Of a stretch of DNA of 64,000 nt, positions 1-21,488 are shown piece after piece. Made by a program: the position numbers and the translations under genes. The number at the start of each line of letters is the position of its first letter. Position 1 is the stretch's first letter. Origin of the DNA: Halichondria panicea (taxonomy: Eukaryota > Porifera > Demospongiae > Suberitida > Halichondriidae); contig NC_087386.1 in the NCBI RefSeq assembly GCF_963675165.1, positions 3,164,169 to 3,228,168 on the forward strand, read 5' to 3'. The notes under the pieces were generated by a model. That model worked only from the letters and a program-made list of their open reading frames with translations, was not told where the DNA came from and did no database searches.

Positions 1-10985
<10,985 letters not shown>

Positions 10986-11602
10986 CTAGGCTCCCGGGTC
11001 AGGATTGTGATAGGGTACAAGCTAGGGGGTTTTAAGAGTAAATATTTCTGACCCCCCTGTAATATTGAGGGAGCTGTTAACAGCTTGTTCACTATGGTCA
11101 ATAGGCTTTGCATGCAAGCAAACAAATTAGTGACAGTTTGTTTGCAGCTAATGCTAGCATTTAGTGTTCAAAGTGGTTCGGGTATTATGAGACAGGGGGG
11201 GTATTATGAGACACCATTGCAATTAAACGCTAATTGGTCTCTAACATATCTGCTGATATTAAAATTGTGATTATTTTGCCTGTAAAAACAGCTAGTGACT
11301 TTTTACTGGTACCAACTTCATTAAATTCTGTACTTAAACAAACTATTGTGGTATCTCTGTCAACACAAGCCCAAATTTCTTTTGGAAAAAATATAAATGC
11401 AGACAGAGCAGCTGAAGCACTCCTGTTTTAATCAGCTGTCTCATAAAGGCGTTTCATTGGGATATGTGATGGCAAGCCAGCAAGCCTAAAATCCAACATT
11501 AATCGTTATAATTATTGACGCCTGTGATAATATGGAAGATAGAGTAAGATGTGCATGACTTACGATTTCTTATACATGCAAGTTTGAGCCCATGCCATTT
11601 AC

Positions 11603-11627
11603 AATCAATCAATCAATCAATCAATAA
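11603..11627. repeat. (AATC)n microsatellite
   Basis: About six consecutive AATC units. Confidence 0.85.
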
Positions 11628-11959
11628 GATTTATCCAACACACAGGAATGGGTAGAACAGTAAACCTCCCTACACAAACAAATAAATTATTAAAATGTAG
11701 GGTGGGTAACTAACTGATTGTGTTCAGGTAACGTACATGTAAGAGTAACTTTAAACATGTTATAGGAGGTACTATTGACTATAGGTAACACGTTCCATAG
11801 AAAGCAGCAAAAAAGAATATCTAAAGCAGTTAATTAACTCTTGATTGCCTACACAGGAGTGCTTGATTGTGCGATCTAGTTCTTTGTGCAGGGAGATGTC
11901 TCGTAGTAGTCATCAAAGCTGATGCAGTCTAGGTGGTTTATTACCTTGTAGGTGTCTGC

Positions 11960-12340
11960 GGTATAGCACGCTGTGCAGTGAAAGTATTATTTAAAAGTGA
12001 GTGAGTTGCTTACATTTTGCCCTAATGCAACAAGTAAAAAGTTACCATTGCCAAATGAGCTCAGGCTATATAATTATGATAAGGTATAGACCCTAGTGAT
12101 AAAGTTAACGTAGTGCAGAGTGGTGTTTATGCTCTTCATTATGAAATTCGGTGTGTTGTAGATCTAATGCCGTTGGTTTATCTTTCATTTTGATAATATA
12201 AACTGGCAATGCAGGTGTACAACAGTGTATGTGGTGTATAAACTGTGACTCAGTGAGGTGAGGATCTACTGCACCAGGACAAGCATAAAGGTATAGCACG
12301 CTGTGCAGTGAAAGTCATATTCAAAAGTGAGTGAGTTGCA
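11960..12340. repeat. 51-bp direct repeat pair, 330 bp apart, upstream of the 12368 gene
   Basis: Copies at 11960-12010 and 12290-12340 share GTATAGCACGCTGTGCAGTG followed by a near-identical half ending AAAAGTGAGTGAGTTGC. The core GCACGCTGTGC is palindromic. The second copy ends 28 bp before the ATG at 12368. It may be a duplicated promoter block, or a duplicated leader exon plus splice donor (the tail reads AGTGAGTGAG). Confidence 0.75.
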
Positions 12341-12367
12341 ATTATTTCATGATTGTGACAGTTTAGG

Positions 12368-15300
12368 ATGATCAGTGTACATGTGGGACAGTTGTTTACT
12401 TGGATGATTCTGGTATTGGCTAATCGTCTATGTGCAACCAACACTTCATTGATTGATGAGTATTACATTCAACCTGATCTGGGAATATCATCTAGTAGTT
12501 ACACCTTGAACCATGTTGTTGGGCTAATGGGAAACCAGTCAACTACTCCGTCTTCATTGACTCTTCATTTCTACCCCGGCAATCATTATCTGAATTCAAA
12601 TTTTTCGCTATTTTATATCGATAATATAACTTTTCAACAGATTGAATCAAGTGAAGATGTACTCATTCATTGTAAGGGTGATGTTGCTTTTCGATTCTTT
12701 AGCATCTCTCTTCTACAAATAACAGGCCTATCATTTGTTTCATGTGGATCTCAAACAGACCACAATTATTATTTGCCTGGTATTTGGATACAATACACGG
12801 TTGCATTTCTTTCAAATATTTCAATCATCAATAGTTCTGCTCCTGCTTTTGAGACTTTTCAAAGTACTATCACCTTCAATAGTGTCACATATTCTAACAA
12901 CGCTCCTCGAGCACCATACAATGTGTTCACTGCTTTGTGGTCCACTGTGATATTTTATGGAGAAAGCGTCTTCAAAAAGAACTCCCAAACTGCTTGTTTC
13001 TTGAGTTTCAGTAATATGACAATTATGGGAAAATTAACATTTTACTCAAACAATGTTGTAAATAGATTTTTCGTTTTACTTATTGGTAGTCAGATGCTGA
13101 TTTTAAGTTCTGGACAAATCCATTTTAACAACAATTTTGCAAATTTGTTATTTGTAGCAGTGTCTAACAGTTTTGTGATAGCTCGTCAAGGATCTATACA
13201 CATGGCTAATAATGAAGGTGCTAATCACAGCCCTACCAAAGTGGCTTTCAACTCAAGTAATCTGTGTCTTATTGATGGTGGAAGTTTTAACTATTTCGGC
13301 AACAGTGGTACGGTCTTCATGATTAACTCTATAATCTCAGTGCACCAAGGAACATTAAACTTTACAAACAACCATGAAAGCTTTAACGATGCTTCTACTA
13401 TTCTGGTGGTTATTACGTGTTCCTTTTATCTTAATGGGGAGATGACCTTTTTTAACAACTCTGGTACTAACACTGGCCTTATCTTTGTACTTTCATCAGC
13501 TAATATGTATGGTAATGTCAGTATAGTGAACAATGAAGCAGATTTGATGGTTGGTTTGGGCATAAACAACTCCACATTGTATATGGAGGGTGCATTGGTC
13601 ATCAGGAACAATACATTGTCAAAGAGTTCAGTTTTATCAGTGTCAAGCAGTCATGTCTATTTAAACTGCACAGTTGACATTTTCCAGAATACTGCACACA
13701 AAGTGGATGGCTTATTTCCTTTTATCATTGCAGTGACATTTAGTGACATTTACTTCTTCCAACGGTTTGAAGCATTTGGTAATTCTGGTCCATATTCATG
13801 TTTTGGGTTAATAAATAGCAATTTCACATCCTATGGAAAATGGTTTTGGAAGAGCAACAATTGCTTAGACTCTTCATATTACTCATTCTCTTCTACCTGT
13901 ATTTTCTTTGGAAATGTGACGTTTTCTAATAATTTTGCAAAAACCGTAAGTGGTGGTGCTATAACGCTTGTTTCCAGTACAATGAAATTGCAAGGTAATA
14001 GCACTTTCATTAAAAACAGATCACCTACTGCTGATGGTGGTGCAATATCTATAATTCGCAGCAAACTCATTTTCAGTGGAAACATAACTTTCAAAGAAAA
14101 CACCGCACTTAGAGGTGGTGCAATCAACCTGTATCACCAGTCTATCCTGATCCTTCAACCAGACCTAGTAAGTCTTGTTTTTGAAAAGAATCAAGCACAA
14201 AAAGGAGGTGCAATCCATGTTGACGATTTGATCAGTTATATAAATTGTACAAACCAGAGAACAATTCAAAAATTTTACTCAGAAAGGCCAATGTGCTTTT
14301 TTGAAGCCCATGGAATTCAAAACAAAATAAAGTTTAAAGATAACCTTGCTTTCTTGAGAGGCAGTGCACTATTTGGTGGTATGCTCGACCGGTGTGTTTT
14401 AGTTTTGAATGTGGTCAACAACAATTCCACTCCATTGGAAGCTTTCTTGGATATATCTGACATTGAATTGAACAATTCCATAATACCTAAAATTTCTTCG
14501 GAATCATTTCGACTTTGCTTATGCCAAAATGGACAGCCAAACTGCAGTATCAGAGAATCGTCTCTTAGAGCAAGACGAGGTGAAACATTTGTTGTAAGTG
14601 TAACTGCTTTTGACCAGCTGAATGCTAGTGTTGAAGCTGTCATTAGAAGCTATCTACAATCAGACTATATTGATAGACATCAGCGTCAGCGTCTTGGAGA
14701 TGGAGGATCACAGCAGACTATCAATAACATGTGTACCAATGTGAGTTATCGCGTTTGGTCTTCATCACAGTCTGAAACAGTGATCTTGTACGTTGAAGGT
14801 CCTTGCAAAGATGAAGGGAATGGATCACACTCGATACAGATAAATTTTACAGACTGTCCACTTGGATTCGATTTAAAATTTGACATTTGTAGCTGTGACC
14901 AAAGGCTTGTTCAATACACCAATACCTGTGACATTGATAGTGAAACTATTGAGCGAAGCACAAACTTCTGGATAGGAGCTAGCTATACAGACAATGGATC
15001 TTACAGTGGTCTCATTTTATATCCAAACTGCCCGTTCACTTACTGCAAGTGGCCTTCCAGAGGAGTTGACCTTACTTCACCAGAAACCCAATGCAATTAC
15101 AACAGATCTGGCATTCTATGTGGCAGGTGTAAAGGAAATGCCAGTTTACTACTTGGCACTTCAAAGTGCTCAAAGTGCTCGGATTATTATTTGTTTTTGC
15201 TGATTCCATTTTCTGTGGCTGGAATATTGCTTGTGGTATGTTTGTTTCTCCTTCGACTCACAGTGGCTGAAGGTTTTCTTCATGGACTAATATTTTATGT

Positions 15301-16393
15301 CAATATCGTCACATCAAACCATTCGTTGTTTGTTCCCAATGGTACATTCAAAGGCTTCTCCATATTTTTAGCCTGGCTAAATCTCGATTTGGGGATTGAG
15401 ACCTGTTTCTACGATGGTATGGACCAGCTTTCTATGGTATGGCTACAATTTGTGTTTCCATTTTACCTTTTGGCTATCGTCTTTCTCATCATCATCGTTA
15501 GCCACTACTCTATCAGAATTTCAAGATTGCTTGGTAAAAATCCCGTAGCTGTCCTCGCGACAGTCATTTTCTTGTCTTACACCAAAATTGTGAGAAATAT
15601 CCTAGTTATATATTCTTACGCTACAGTCGAATATCCTAATCAGCTGTTAATTAGAGTTTGGCTTTTCGATGGCAATGTCAACTATCTTCAGGGGCAACAC
15701 ATAGGATTGTTTGCTTTTGCAGTGCTCATTACCACATTCTTACTTCTGCCTTTTACTTTACTTCTTATTTCCGCACAACTGATGATGAAAAGCCAGAGGA
15801 TCTCATCTTTGCCTGCTTTTTTGAAAGTTAAACCTTTTATCGATGCATACCACGCCCCATACAAACCTAGTCAAAGATATTGGACAGGCCTTTTTCTATT
15901 TTTGCGTTGCATAATCCTCTTGACATTTGCCCTAAATGCTCTTGGTGACTCGAGCATCAATCTTCTTGTCATAACCACTGTCTGTTTAGGGGTGTGTACA
16001 TTGTCATGGATTGTTGGTGGTGTATACACTAATGCCCATCTTGAAGTAATTGAAGCTATTTTGATTCTAAATCTTGGAGTATTTGCAGCTGCTACATATC
16101 ATGTGCAACTGACTGGAGGGAACCAGGCTGCTGTAGCTAATGTTTCTATTACAGTGGCTTTACTTGTTTTCCTCTGGATTGTTATCTCTAGGATAGCTAA
16201 TCGCTTTGAGCTGAAGAGCAAACTGAGCAACTTTCTGAAGCGTGCTGAAGATGAAACAGACAATTTACAAATGGCTACAGACATCATTGAAAGGCCTGAA
16301 AGAGCAATCTCATTTCAAACCATCCCTGCTCCAACGGAGAGGCATGTGAACATTTTTGAGAACAATGAGCTTCGAGAATCGCTACTGGCTTAA
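12368..16393 (+). CDS. Intronless large membrane protein: repeat-rich ectodomain plus multi-pass C-terminus
   Basis: 1341 residues in one exon. Residues 1-24 form a signal peptide (LFTWMILVLANRLCA). Residues about 25-640 are repeats of short strands with N-N and NNTF/FxxN turns; near residues 525-620 GGAI recurs four times with FxxN between, as in polymorphic-membrane-protein (Pmp-like) beta-helix repeats, so a right-handed beta-helix is likely. Residues about 690-940 are Cys-rich, ending in GILCGRCKGNAS and CSKCSDYY just before the membrane. From about 938 to 1278 there are some eight or nine hydrophobic segments (for example YYLFLLIPFSVAGILLVV and LFAFAVLITTFLLLPF), with WLNLDLGIETCFYDGMD between. 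A 60-residue charged tail follows. Many NxS/T sites suggest a glycosylated cell-surface protein. I recall related hypothetical proteins in sponges and other invertebrates but no known function; receptor or adhesion roles are guesses. Confidence 0.85.
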   Translation: MISVHVGQLFTWMILVLANRLCATNTSLIDEYYIQPDLGISSSSYTLNHVVGLMGNQSTTPSSLTLHFYPGNHYLNSNFSLFYIDNITFQQIESSEDVLIHCKGDVAFRFFSISLLQITGLSFVSCGSQTDHNYYLPGIWIQYTVAFLSNISIINSSAPAFETFQSTITFNSVTYSNNAPRAPYNVFTALWSTVIFYGESVFKKNSQTACFLSFSNMTIMGKLTFYSNNVVNRFFVLLIGSQMLILSSGQIHFNNNFANLLFVAVSNSFVIARQGSIHMANNEGANHSPTKVAFNSSNLCLIDGGSFNYFGNSGTVFMINSIISVHQGTLNFTNNHESFNDASTILVVITCSFYLNGEMTFFNNSGTNTGLIFVLSSANMYGNVSIVNNEADLMVGLGINNSTLYMEGALVIRNNTLSKSSVLSVSSSHVYLNCTVDIFQNTAHKVDGLFPFIIAVTFSDIYFFQRFEAFGNSGPYSCFGLINSNFTSYGKWFWKSNNCLDSSYYSFSSTCIFFGNVTFSNNFAKTVSGGAITLVSSTMKLQGNSTFIKNRSPTADGGAISIIRSKLIFSGNITFKENTALRGGAINLYHQSILILQPDLVSLVFEKNQAQKGGAIHVDDLISYINCTNQRTIQKFYSERPMCFFEAHGIQNKIKFKDNLAFLRGSALFGGMLDRCVLVLNVVNNNSTPLEAFLDISDIELNNSIIPKISSESFRLCLCQNGQPNCSIRESSLRARRGETFVVSVTAFDQLNASVEAVIRSYLQSDYIDRHQRQRLGDGGSQQTINNMCTNVSYRVWSSSQSETVILYVEGPCKDEGNGSHSIQINFTDCPLGFDLKFDICSCDQRLVQYTNTCDIDSETIERSTNFWIGASYTDNGSYSGLILYPNCPFTYCKWPSRGVDLTSPETQCNYNRSGILCGRCKGNASLLLGTSKCSKCSDYYLFLLIPFSVAGILLVVCLFLLRLTVAEGFLHGLIFYVNIVTSNHSLFVPNGTFKGFSIFLAWLNLDLGIETCFYDGMDQLSMVWLQFVFPFYLLAIVFLIIIVSHYSIRISRLLGKNPVAVLATVIFLSYTKIVRNILVIYSYATVEYPNQLLIRVWLFDGNVNYLQGQHIGLFAFAVLITTFLLLPFTLLLISAQLMMKSQRISSLPAFLKVKPFIDAYHAPYKPSQRYWTGLFLFLRCIILLTFALNALGDSSINLLVITTVCLGVCTLSWIVGGVYTNAHLEVIEAILILNLGVFAAATYHVQLTGGNQAAVANVSITVALLVFLWIVISRIANRFELKSKLSNFLKRAEDETDNLQMATDIIERPERAISFQTIPAPTERHVNIFENNELRESLLA

Positions 16394-16654
16394 ATCGATT
16401 CACCTCGTACTAGACTATCATCTCACAAACCACTGTCTGTATAAATATTATTGTATATACATTAAGCGAGCCTTGTTATTAATTTACTTGAAGTTTATAT
16501 AGCACTGTACGTAGAGGTTGGTAGATTATGCGCTAGCATAATTTTAAGGTACATTTTTTTGGTGAGAATTAAGCTGGCATAATAGGCACATTTATAACAA
16601 TTATGAGAATAATAGGCAGGTTTAACAGAAATACAGGTCAGTACGAGTCATAGT

Positions 16655-16705
16655 AGCAGCAGTAGCACTGGTAGCACTGGTAGCAGCAGCACTGGTAGCA
16701 CTAGA
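16655..16705. repeat. GTAGCA/CTG tandem tract
   Basis: Alternating AGCAGCAGTAGCACTGGTAG units, about 50 bp, of simple-repeat type. Confidence 0.7.
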
Positions 16706-17322
16706 GTAAAGTATACCAGTCGGACACCGATATCTTCAAAACTACAAAAGATACAGATACGAGTCAAAGACCATTTTAAAGCTAATTTCCTATTCTCCTG
16801 TAGCTATACTGCGCTAATATTAGCGTTTATAGCTAAAATATTGCTGACTAAGCACTTTACAACCCTCACAAAGAAACAAGTGTAGCTCCGCTTTGCAGGG
16901 TCGCCTGATTCTGGGAATTGCGCCACTCTGTACTGCACTCTATCTAGATTGTACTCAGCTTGTGTCAGTTAGCTCTAGCTGTGTAGTTTGGCAAAAACGG
17001 GGATCGGTACGTTCTGACGAAAATCGAAAAATTCGGTATTTTTTTCAAGTTATCACTGCTTGAACTGGAAGCGACTTGGCCTATCCAAGTTTTCGCTGGA
17101 TAATAGGCCCATGGCCATCTGTTTAATAGTGTGTGTAATTAGTTTGAATCAGTCTTGTTTTATTTATGCGTTACACGCCCTTTTACCTGATGCACTTTGA
17201 TGTCTGACGGAATTCGGCGACTTACTGCAACAATCGTCGGACAAAAACAAGGTAAGCTTAAGTTCGGACAGTGCTGATTATTATTCTTAACTAGCTAGCT
17301 GCAGACAGCTCAAACTCCTATC

Positions 17323-17380
17323 TAGCCTCGAGACCAGGCCGATTAAAATACGTATTTTAATCGGCCTGGATTCGAGGCTA
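17323..17380. mobile_element. 58-bp palindromic mini-element with 9-bp target duplication
   Basis: Starts TAGCCTCGAGACCAGGCC and ends GGCCTGGATTCGAGGCTA; the two halves are inverted copies with a self-complementary centre (AAATACGTATTTTAA). Flanked on both sides by ACTCCTATC (17314-17322 and 17381-17389), a perfect 9-bp direct repeat, showing that it moved as a unit. Confidence 0.88.
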
Positions 17381-17798
17381 ACTCCTATCAGGCTCTGCAC
17401 TAGTCTCGCGAGCAGACGTGGGAGGGAGCGACACTAGCTCTGCCTACTACATGTAGTATTTTTCAACTTCGTTCTATTAAAAAAAAATCGGCCTGGGACC
17501 GTACGGTACCTACTAGATCTATGTAGCCTCAATTCCAGGCCGCTCTTCAGGCTAGTGAAGGATGCTAACTTCTATGCTGCTATTATACCTCTGCTATTAT
17601 ACACCCAGCTACTATGACATCATTAAGAAGGTATGTATATTACTATATAGATGACGTACAATGTACATGGAGAAACAACCAATCAGTCGCCCTCAGTCCC
17701 CTTCCTGATCCTCGCGCACTTGCATATGCGGAGGAATTTGACTTCTAATAATAATAATAACTAGATATTAAACTCTAGGTGTAGTGTGTGTACTTGTT

Positions 17799-19250
17799 AT
17801 GGCTATCCTATTGCAGGGATCACTTTTTATCCTACTAATGGTGAGCTCAGTGAAAGATATAAGATAAAAACAAGATGATTGTGCAATGCTTTGCTTTGTA
17901 TAGCTGCAGTTCTGTGTGCATGGAGACTATGTTATCATTGTGAGGATTTTCAACTACAATAACCCTACCAACACTGGTGTTTTCCGTGGTGCTAGTGACT
18001 GCTGTGATGGTGTTCGCGAAAACGATATGTGCAGTATTATTCATCGAAGATGTGACAACAGATTCACATTCTGTGTGAAGACACTCAGTGATTCAGAGGA
18101 TGGAACCAGTTCTTGCATAAGTGAGTTTCTGATGACCCCAGAGATCAACTTCAATGATGCTCCCATCGCCTTTACTGGGTCCACCTGGCTGGGATTAGAC
18201 AACCCCTTCAGACTGAATGGCATCACCACAGCATGGCAGGTACACGTAATCAATGTAATGTAATACAGGCCATTTTTATCACCTTATTATTGCAGGGTGC
18301 CCAGGTCTACGTAGAAGTCTATGACCGGGATGCAAATACAGATGGTAGTATATCTTACCAACTAGTTGATCAGTGGAGGCTGTCTGTAGAGCACCTCAAT
18401 GTTACTGCTGGTGCTGCCTTTGGTCCACCGCTCAACTACCCTGGAATACATGGCTATAGTAATCTCAACGTAATTTTCAGAGTAGAGTGCGCAGAAAGCT
18501 ACTATGGAGTGTTGTGTGAGAATCTCAATGAGTGTTTGTCCGAGTCTATAGACTGTAATCAAGGCAACTGTGTGGACGGTGAGGGATTGGAAACCTGTGT
18601 GTGTAACCCTGGATACACTGGACAGTTTTGTGAAACAGAGATCAATGAGTGTGAAGTTTTGAACATTGACTGCAACGAGAATGAACAGTGTATGGATGAG
18701 TTGAACTCTTACTCCTGTGTCTGCAATACTGGCTACACCGGTGCTGATTGTGAGACTAACATTGATGATTGTGAAAGTAGGAACTGCAGTGGAAATGGTG
18801 TGTGTGTGGATGGTGTTAACTCATTCCGTTGTGGATGTATGTCTGGCTTCACTGGAGAGATGTGCAGTGTGGAGATACAAGGTAAATACTTTGAATTCTC
18901 CAGCAAGGGGGAGGATTGTTATAATTAATTTTATGCTGAATGCTCTGCATGCTTCAGCTGCTATAGCTGGTGAAGTGGTGGGAGGACTGGTAGGCATTGT
19001 GCTGATTGCAGTCCTAGTCATTGTCATAGTGATTATCGTCAAGAATAAGCAAGAGTCTTCTAAATACGCCAGTAGGTTTATATCTGTGTGTGTGTGTTTG
19101 TGTGTGTGTGCTGTACAATATCTTGCTTTCTCTGCAGTTAGTGGAGGAACAGCTGAGATTGACATACCATGTAATAACAACATGGTGTACGGTGTGTGTG
19201 AGATGGCCCAGCCTCAACCTATATACGAGAGTGTGGAAGAGAACAACTAG
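17799..19250 (+). CDS. Delta-like transmembrane protein (MNNL-like, short DSL, 3 EGF)
   Basis: Five exons: 17799-17840, 17904-18239, 18296-18881, 18958-19071, 19138-19250; 396 residues, all phases consistent (exon 2 could start at 17910). Start at the ATG giving a short signal peptide (AILLQGSLFILLM). Residues about 17-220 resemble the Notch-ligand N-terminal (MNNL) region: VIIVRIFNYNNP, RRCDNRFTFCVKTL, FTGSTWLGLDNPF, QVYVEVYDRD, NVIFRVEC. Then CAESYYGVLCENL matches only the first part of a DSL domain and runs directly into EGF repeats (NECLSES..., NECEVLN..., DDCESRN...), the first two with calcium-type DxNEC starts. One membrane segment (GGLVGIVLIAVLVIVIVIIV), then KNKQ and a short tail ending PIYESVEENN. 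In other animals such proteins activate Notch on neighbouring cells; without a full DSL this one may not. An EGF-family adhesion protein is the alternative. Confidence 0.82.
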
Positions 19251-20029
19251 AAACTCATGATAAATGTGAATGTTAGCTATGCAACTGTTGTCGAGCATGC
19301 ATGAAGCTGCAGACTAGTGATATCTATAATGATGTCAACATGCATGAGGCAATGACTTTGATATAATTATCTTTACACATTTCCGATGATCTTGTTTTCA
19401 CTGGCGCAATCAATTGCCTCTGGATATTAATTTGATGTCAGGTACAAGTGTGTACTTGTGACTTGTGTCTGTAGCAGACTAATAGATCTAAGGAGATGTG
19501 TTTCTCGTTGGCAGAATTGGATACAAGAGCATACAACAGCACCCACGTGCGATCCCCCTAAAATCATTCCAAGTGCAACTCTCAGCTGAAGAAACCAACT
19601 CAATCATGAAGCAGTTCAAAAAGAAGCAGGTCTGTGCAGGCTTTTCTTGCCTTGTGTGATGTTCACTAGTCTAGTTTATATGTGCATGCATCTGAGCACA
19701 CAGCAATAGAGCTAAGTCACAAGCAGTGCTTCAATGTCCTTTCGGACTTTCCATGATGGGATTGGATACAAGATGAAACTGACTCTACTCTAAACAGCCC
19801 CAGCTTACCTTCGTCTTCAACAGTAACTAATAGTGGCAAAGATGTACAAAAAGCTTTAATGATGTACTTTTCTCAGCAATAGAGTTACCATGGCAAACTT
19901 AAAATAAATATTTATTAAATGTACAGTAATTAATCAATGACTGACTGCTGTATGAATATGATTGTGTAATACTATGGTTTCTTGTCGACTATAATGAGTT
20001 ATGTTGGTATAGGTTGTTAAACTTGCTAG
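19251..20029. other. Intergenic region
   Basis: 3' flank of the Delta-like gene and of the Myb-like gene, which converge here. A stretch at 19521-19630 reads as an exon-like open frame between AG and GT but matches nothing known to me. No repeat family recognised. Confidence 0.4.
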
Positions 20030-20961
20030 CTAAAATGTAGTGTCGTTGACAAAGTTGTACGATGACGGGTAGTTTTGTGGTGGTGGGTCTCGCTGCTGCA
20101 TGACTAATTGCATCATTCTGTATTCATGCTCCTGGTCTGCCTTCCTTCGTTTTTCATCCAATTCCATTTCTTTCGTCCACCTTTCTTCTTCTCTTTTATC
20201 ATTCTTCTCTTCTGAGTCCTTATGATATTTAAGAAATAAACTCACTGTTTTTTCCATCATCTTCTCCGACTTGCTTTCTTTTTTTGCCCTTTTTTTTGGT
20301 GGCTCAGCTGCTTAATGAATGTGTGCATGTGTGTTAAATAATAACCAAAAACAATAGTTTGTTTATTTAATGTGACGATTATTAACGTTATACTTGTTTC
20401 ATTCTCAGGAGTTTTTTGGCCGGAGTGCCCTGGCCCTGGTGAATCTGACTTCCATCTGCACAAAATGATTGTAGGGTAAGGTACGTATACAATTTTTTTC
20501 AAACAATGAAATTTACCGTTTGCTTCTTCAGGGTCAGGGTCGGAGTCAGTGTCTAGGGCGGCTTCAGTGACCAAGTTTCCTGAATCTAAGAGAGTGACGG
20601 GTGTGGAAGCTGGCCTATGCCCAAGAATGCAGTCCAACTCTTTGTAAAATTTGCACTGTTTCCTTCCATTGCCAGTTTTGTTATTGTGATCTTTGACTTC
20701 TTTGTAGCTTGTTTTAAGGTTTTTAACTTTAGAACGGCACTGTTTCCAATTCCTGGTGTGTCCTTGTTTTTGCAATTTTTTTGCAATTTTTTCATACACT
20801 GATTTGTTACGCACAGCACCATCTAGCTCCTCCTGAATCCTGCTGTCACTCCAAATAGCAAGTAGAGCCCTGACTTCAAGGTCACTCAAATTAAAGCACT
20901 GAGCAGACCGACAAGACGTCTTTTTCAGATATGGGAGCAGCTCAGCATGCAAAATGGTCAA
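20030..20961 (-). CDS. Myb/SANT-like DNA-binding protein, possibly transposon-derived
   Basis: Exons 20961(5' uncertain)-20517, 20444-20394, 20307-20030; phases fit if the acceptor before ATTCACC is used. Residues in the first exon, LSDLEVRALLAIWSDSRIQE through GRKQCKFYKELDCILGHRP, form a trihelix/Myb-SANT domain of the kind shared by Myb_DNA-bind_4 proteins and Harbinger (PIF) accessory proteins: conserved W in AIWSD, W in RNWKQCRSKVKNLK, FY near the end. Then an acidic linker (DTDSDPDPEE), a basic patch (EPPKKRAKK, likely nuclear signal) and a charged coiled-coil-like tail (EEERWTKEMELDEKRRKADQ). No in-frame ATG is seen before the domain, so an upstream exon is missing or the gene is a remnant. 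No transposase lies next to it. A host transcription factor is equally possible. Confidence 0.72.
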
Positions 20962-21185
20962 CTATATCGACAGTCCATGTAGCCATTATAATTCAACAGG
21001 AAATTGTTATTTGGTGGTTTTATCTGCTTCCTTCAAAGCGGTTTGAGCGTTTACACACGTCTCTTATTTCTCAATCGTCTTGGAAACCGGCTTCAAACCA
21101 CATCAGCGCAAGCGATTTGCAAGTCGATCTAGCGCGTTTGACAGGAAGCGCTTTCAAAGCGAAGCTAAGTGTAAACGGGGCTCTA

Positions 21186-21488
21186 TACAGTAGAACCTCG
21201 ATTATCCGGCCCTCGATTATCCGGAACCTCGATTATCCGGCTTGGCAGTTTTCTTGTTATCAGATCAGAAAATGGGCGTGTCCCTCAAACGCGCATGCGC
21301 GTTGCAGCTGTTACCATGGAGACATGCCTGCTTATCTTCTGCGCATGCGCAGACAACCATGTGGCACTGCTGTTTATCAATAAAGTGGGTGGATCAAGGC
21401 GTGGTTTATCTATTCGATTATCCGGCATATTCACTTATCCAGCCTGCTTCTGGAACCAAGGTGTCCGGATAATCGAGGTTCTACTGTA
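21186..21488. mobile_element. 303-bp MITE, pogo/Tc1-type ends, triplicated left end
   Basis: Starts TACAGTAGAACCTCGATT and ends AATCGAGGTTCTACTGTA: long inverted ends with TA at both borders. At the left the motif CCTCGATTATCCGG occurs three times in a row (21194-21240). An older copy lies at 5470-5727. Confidence 0.88.

Larger units (their letters stand above)
10986..12367. other. Intergenic region between helicase 5' end and membrane protein gene
   Basis: Should contain the missing first exon and promoter of the SKI2 helicase (leftward) and the promoter of the 12368 gene (rightward). Seen here: a duplicated TATTATGAGACA stretch near 11185, an AATC microsatellite at 11603-11627, and a 51-bp direct repeat at 11960 and 12290. 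A short open frame at 11234-11431 matches nothing I recognise. Confidence 0.5.
16394..17798. other. Intergenic region with repeat remnants
   Basis: No gene seen. Holds a fragment of the GGTTGGTAGATTATGC element (about 16515-16660), a tandem TAGCAGCAG/CACTGGTAGC tract (16655-16705), the 58-bp palindrome at 17323, and a lone TAGCCTCAATTCCAGGCC end at 17523. The last 200 bases should contain the promoter of the Delta-like gene. Confidence 0.5.

Noticed and set aside
11234-11431. Plus-strand 65-codon frame between helicase and membrane protein
   Set aside because: No recognisable domain, no splice context and no initiator context; probably chance.
19521-19630. Exon-like open stretch downstream of the Delta-like gene
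   Set aside because: Bounded by AG and GT but unlike any protein I know and not joinable in phase to the Delta-like gene, whose stop is at 19248-19250.
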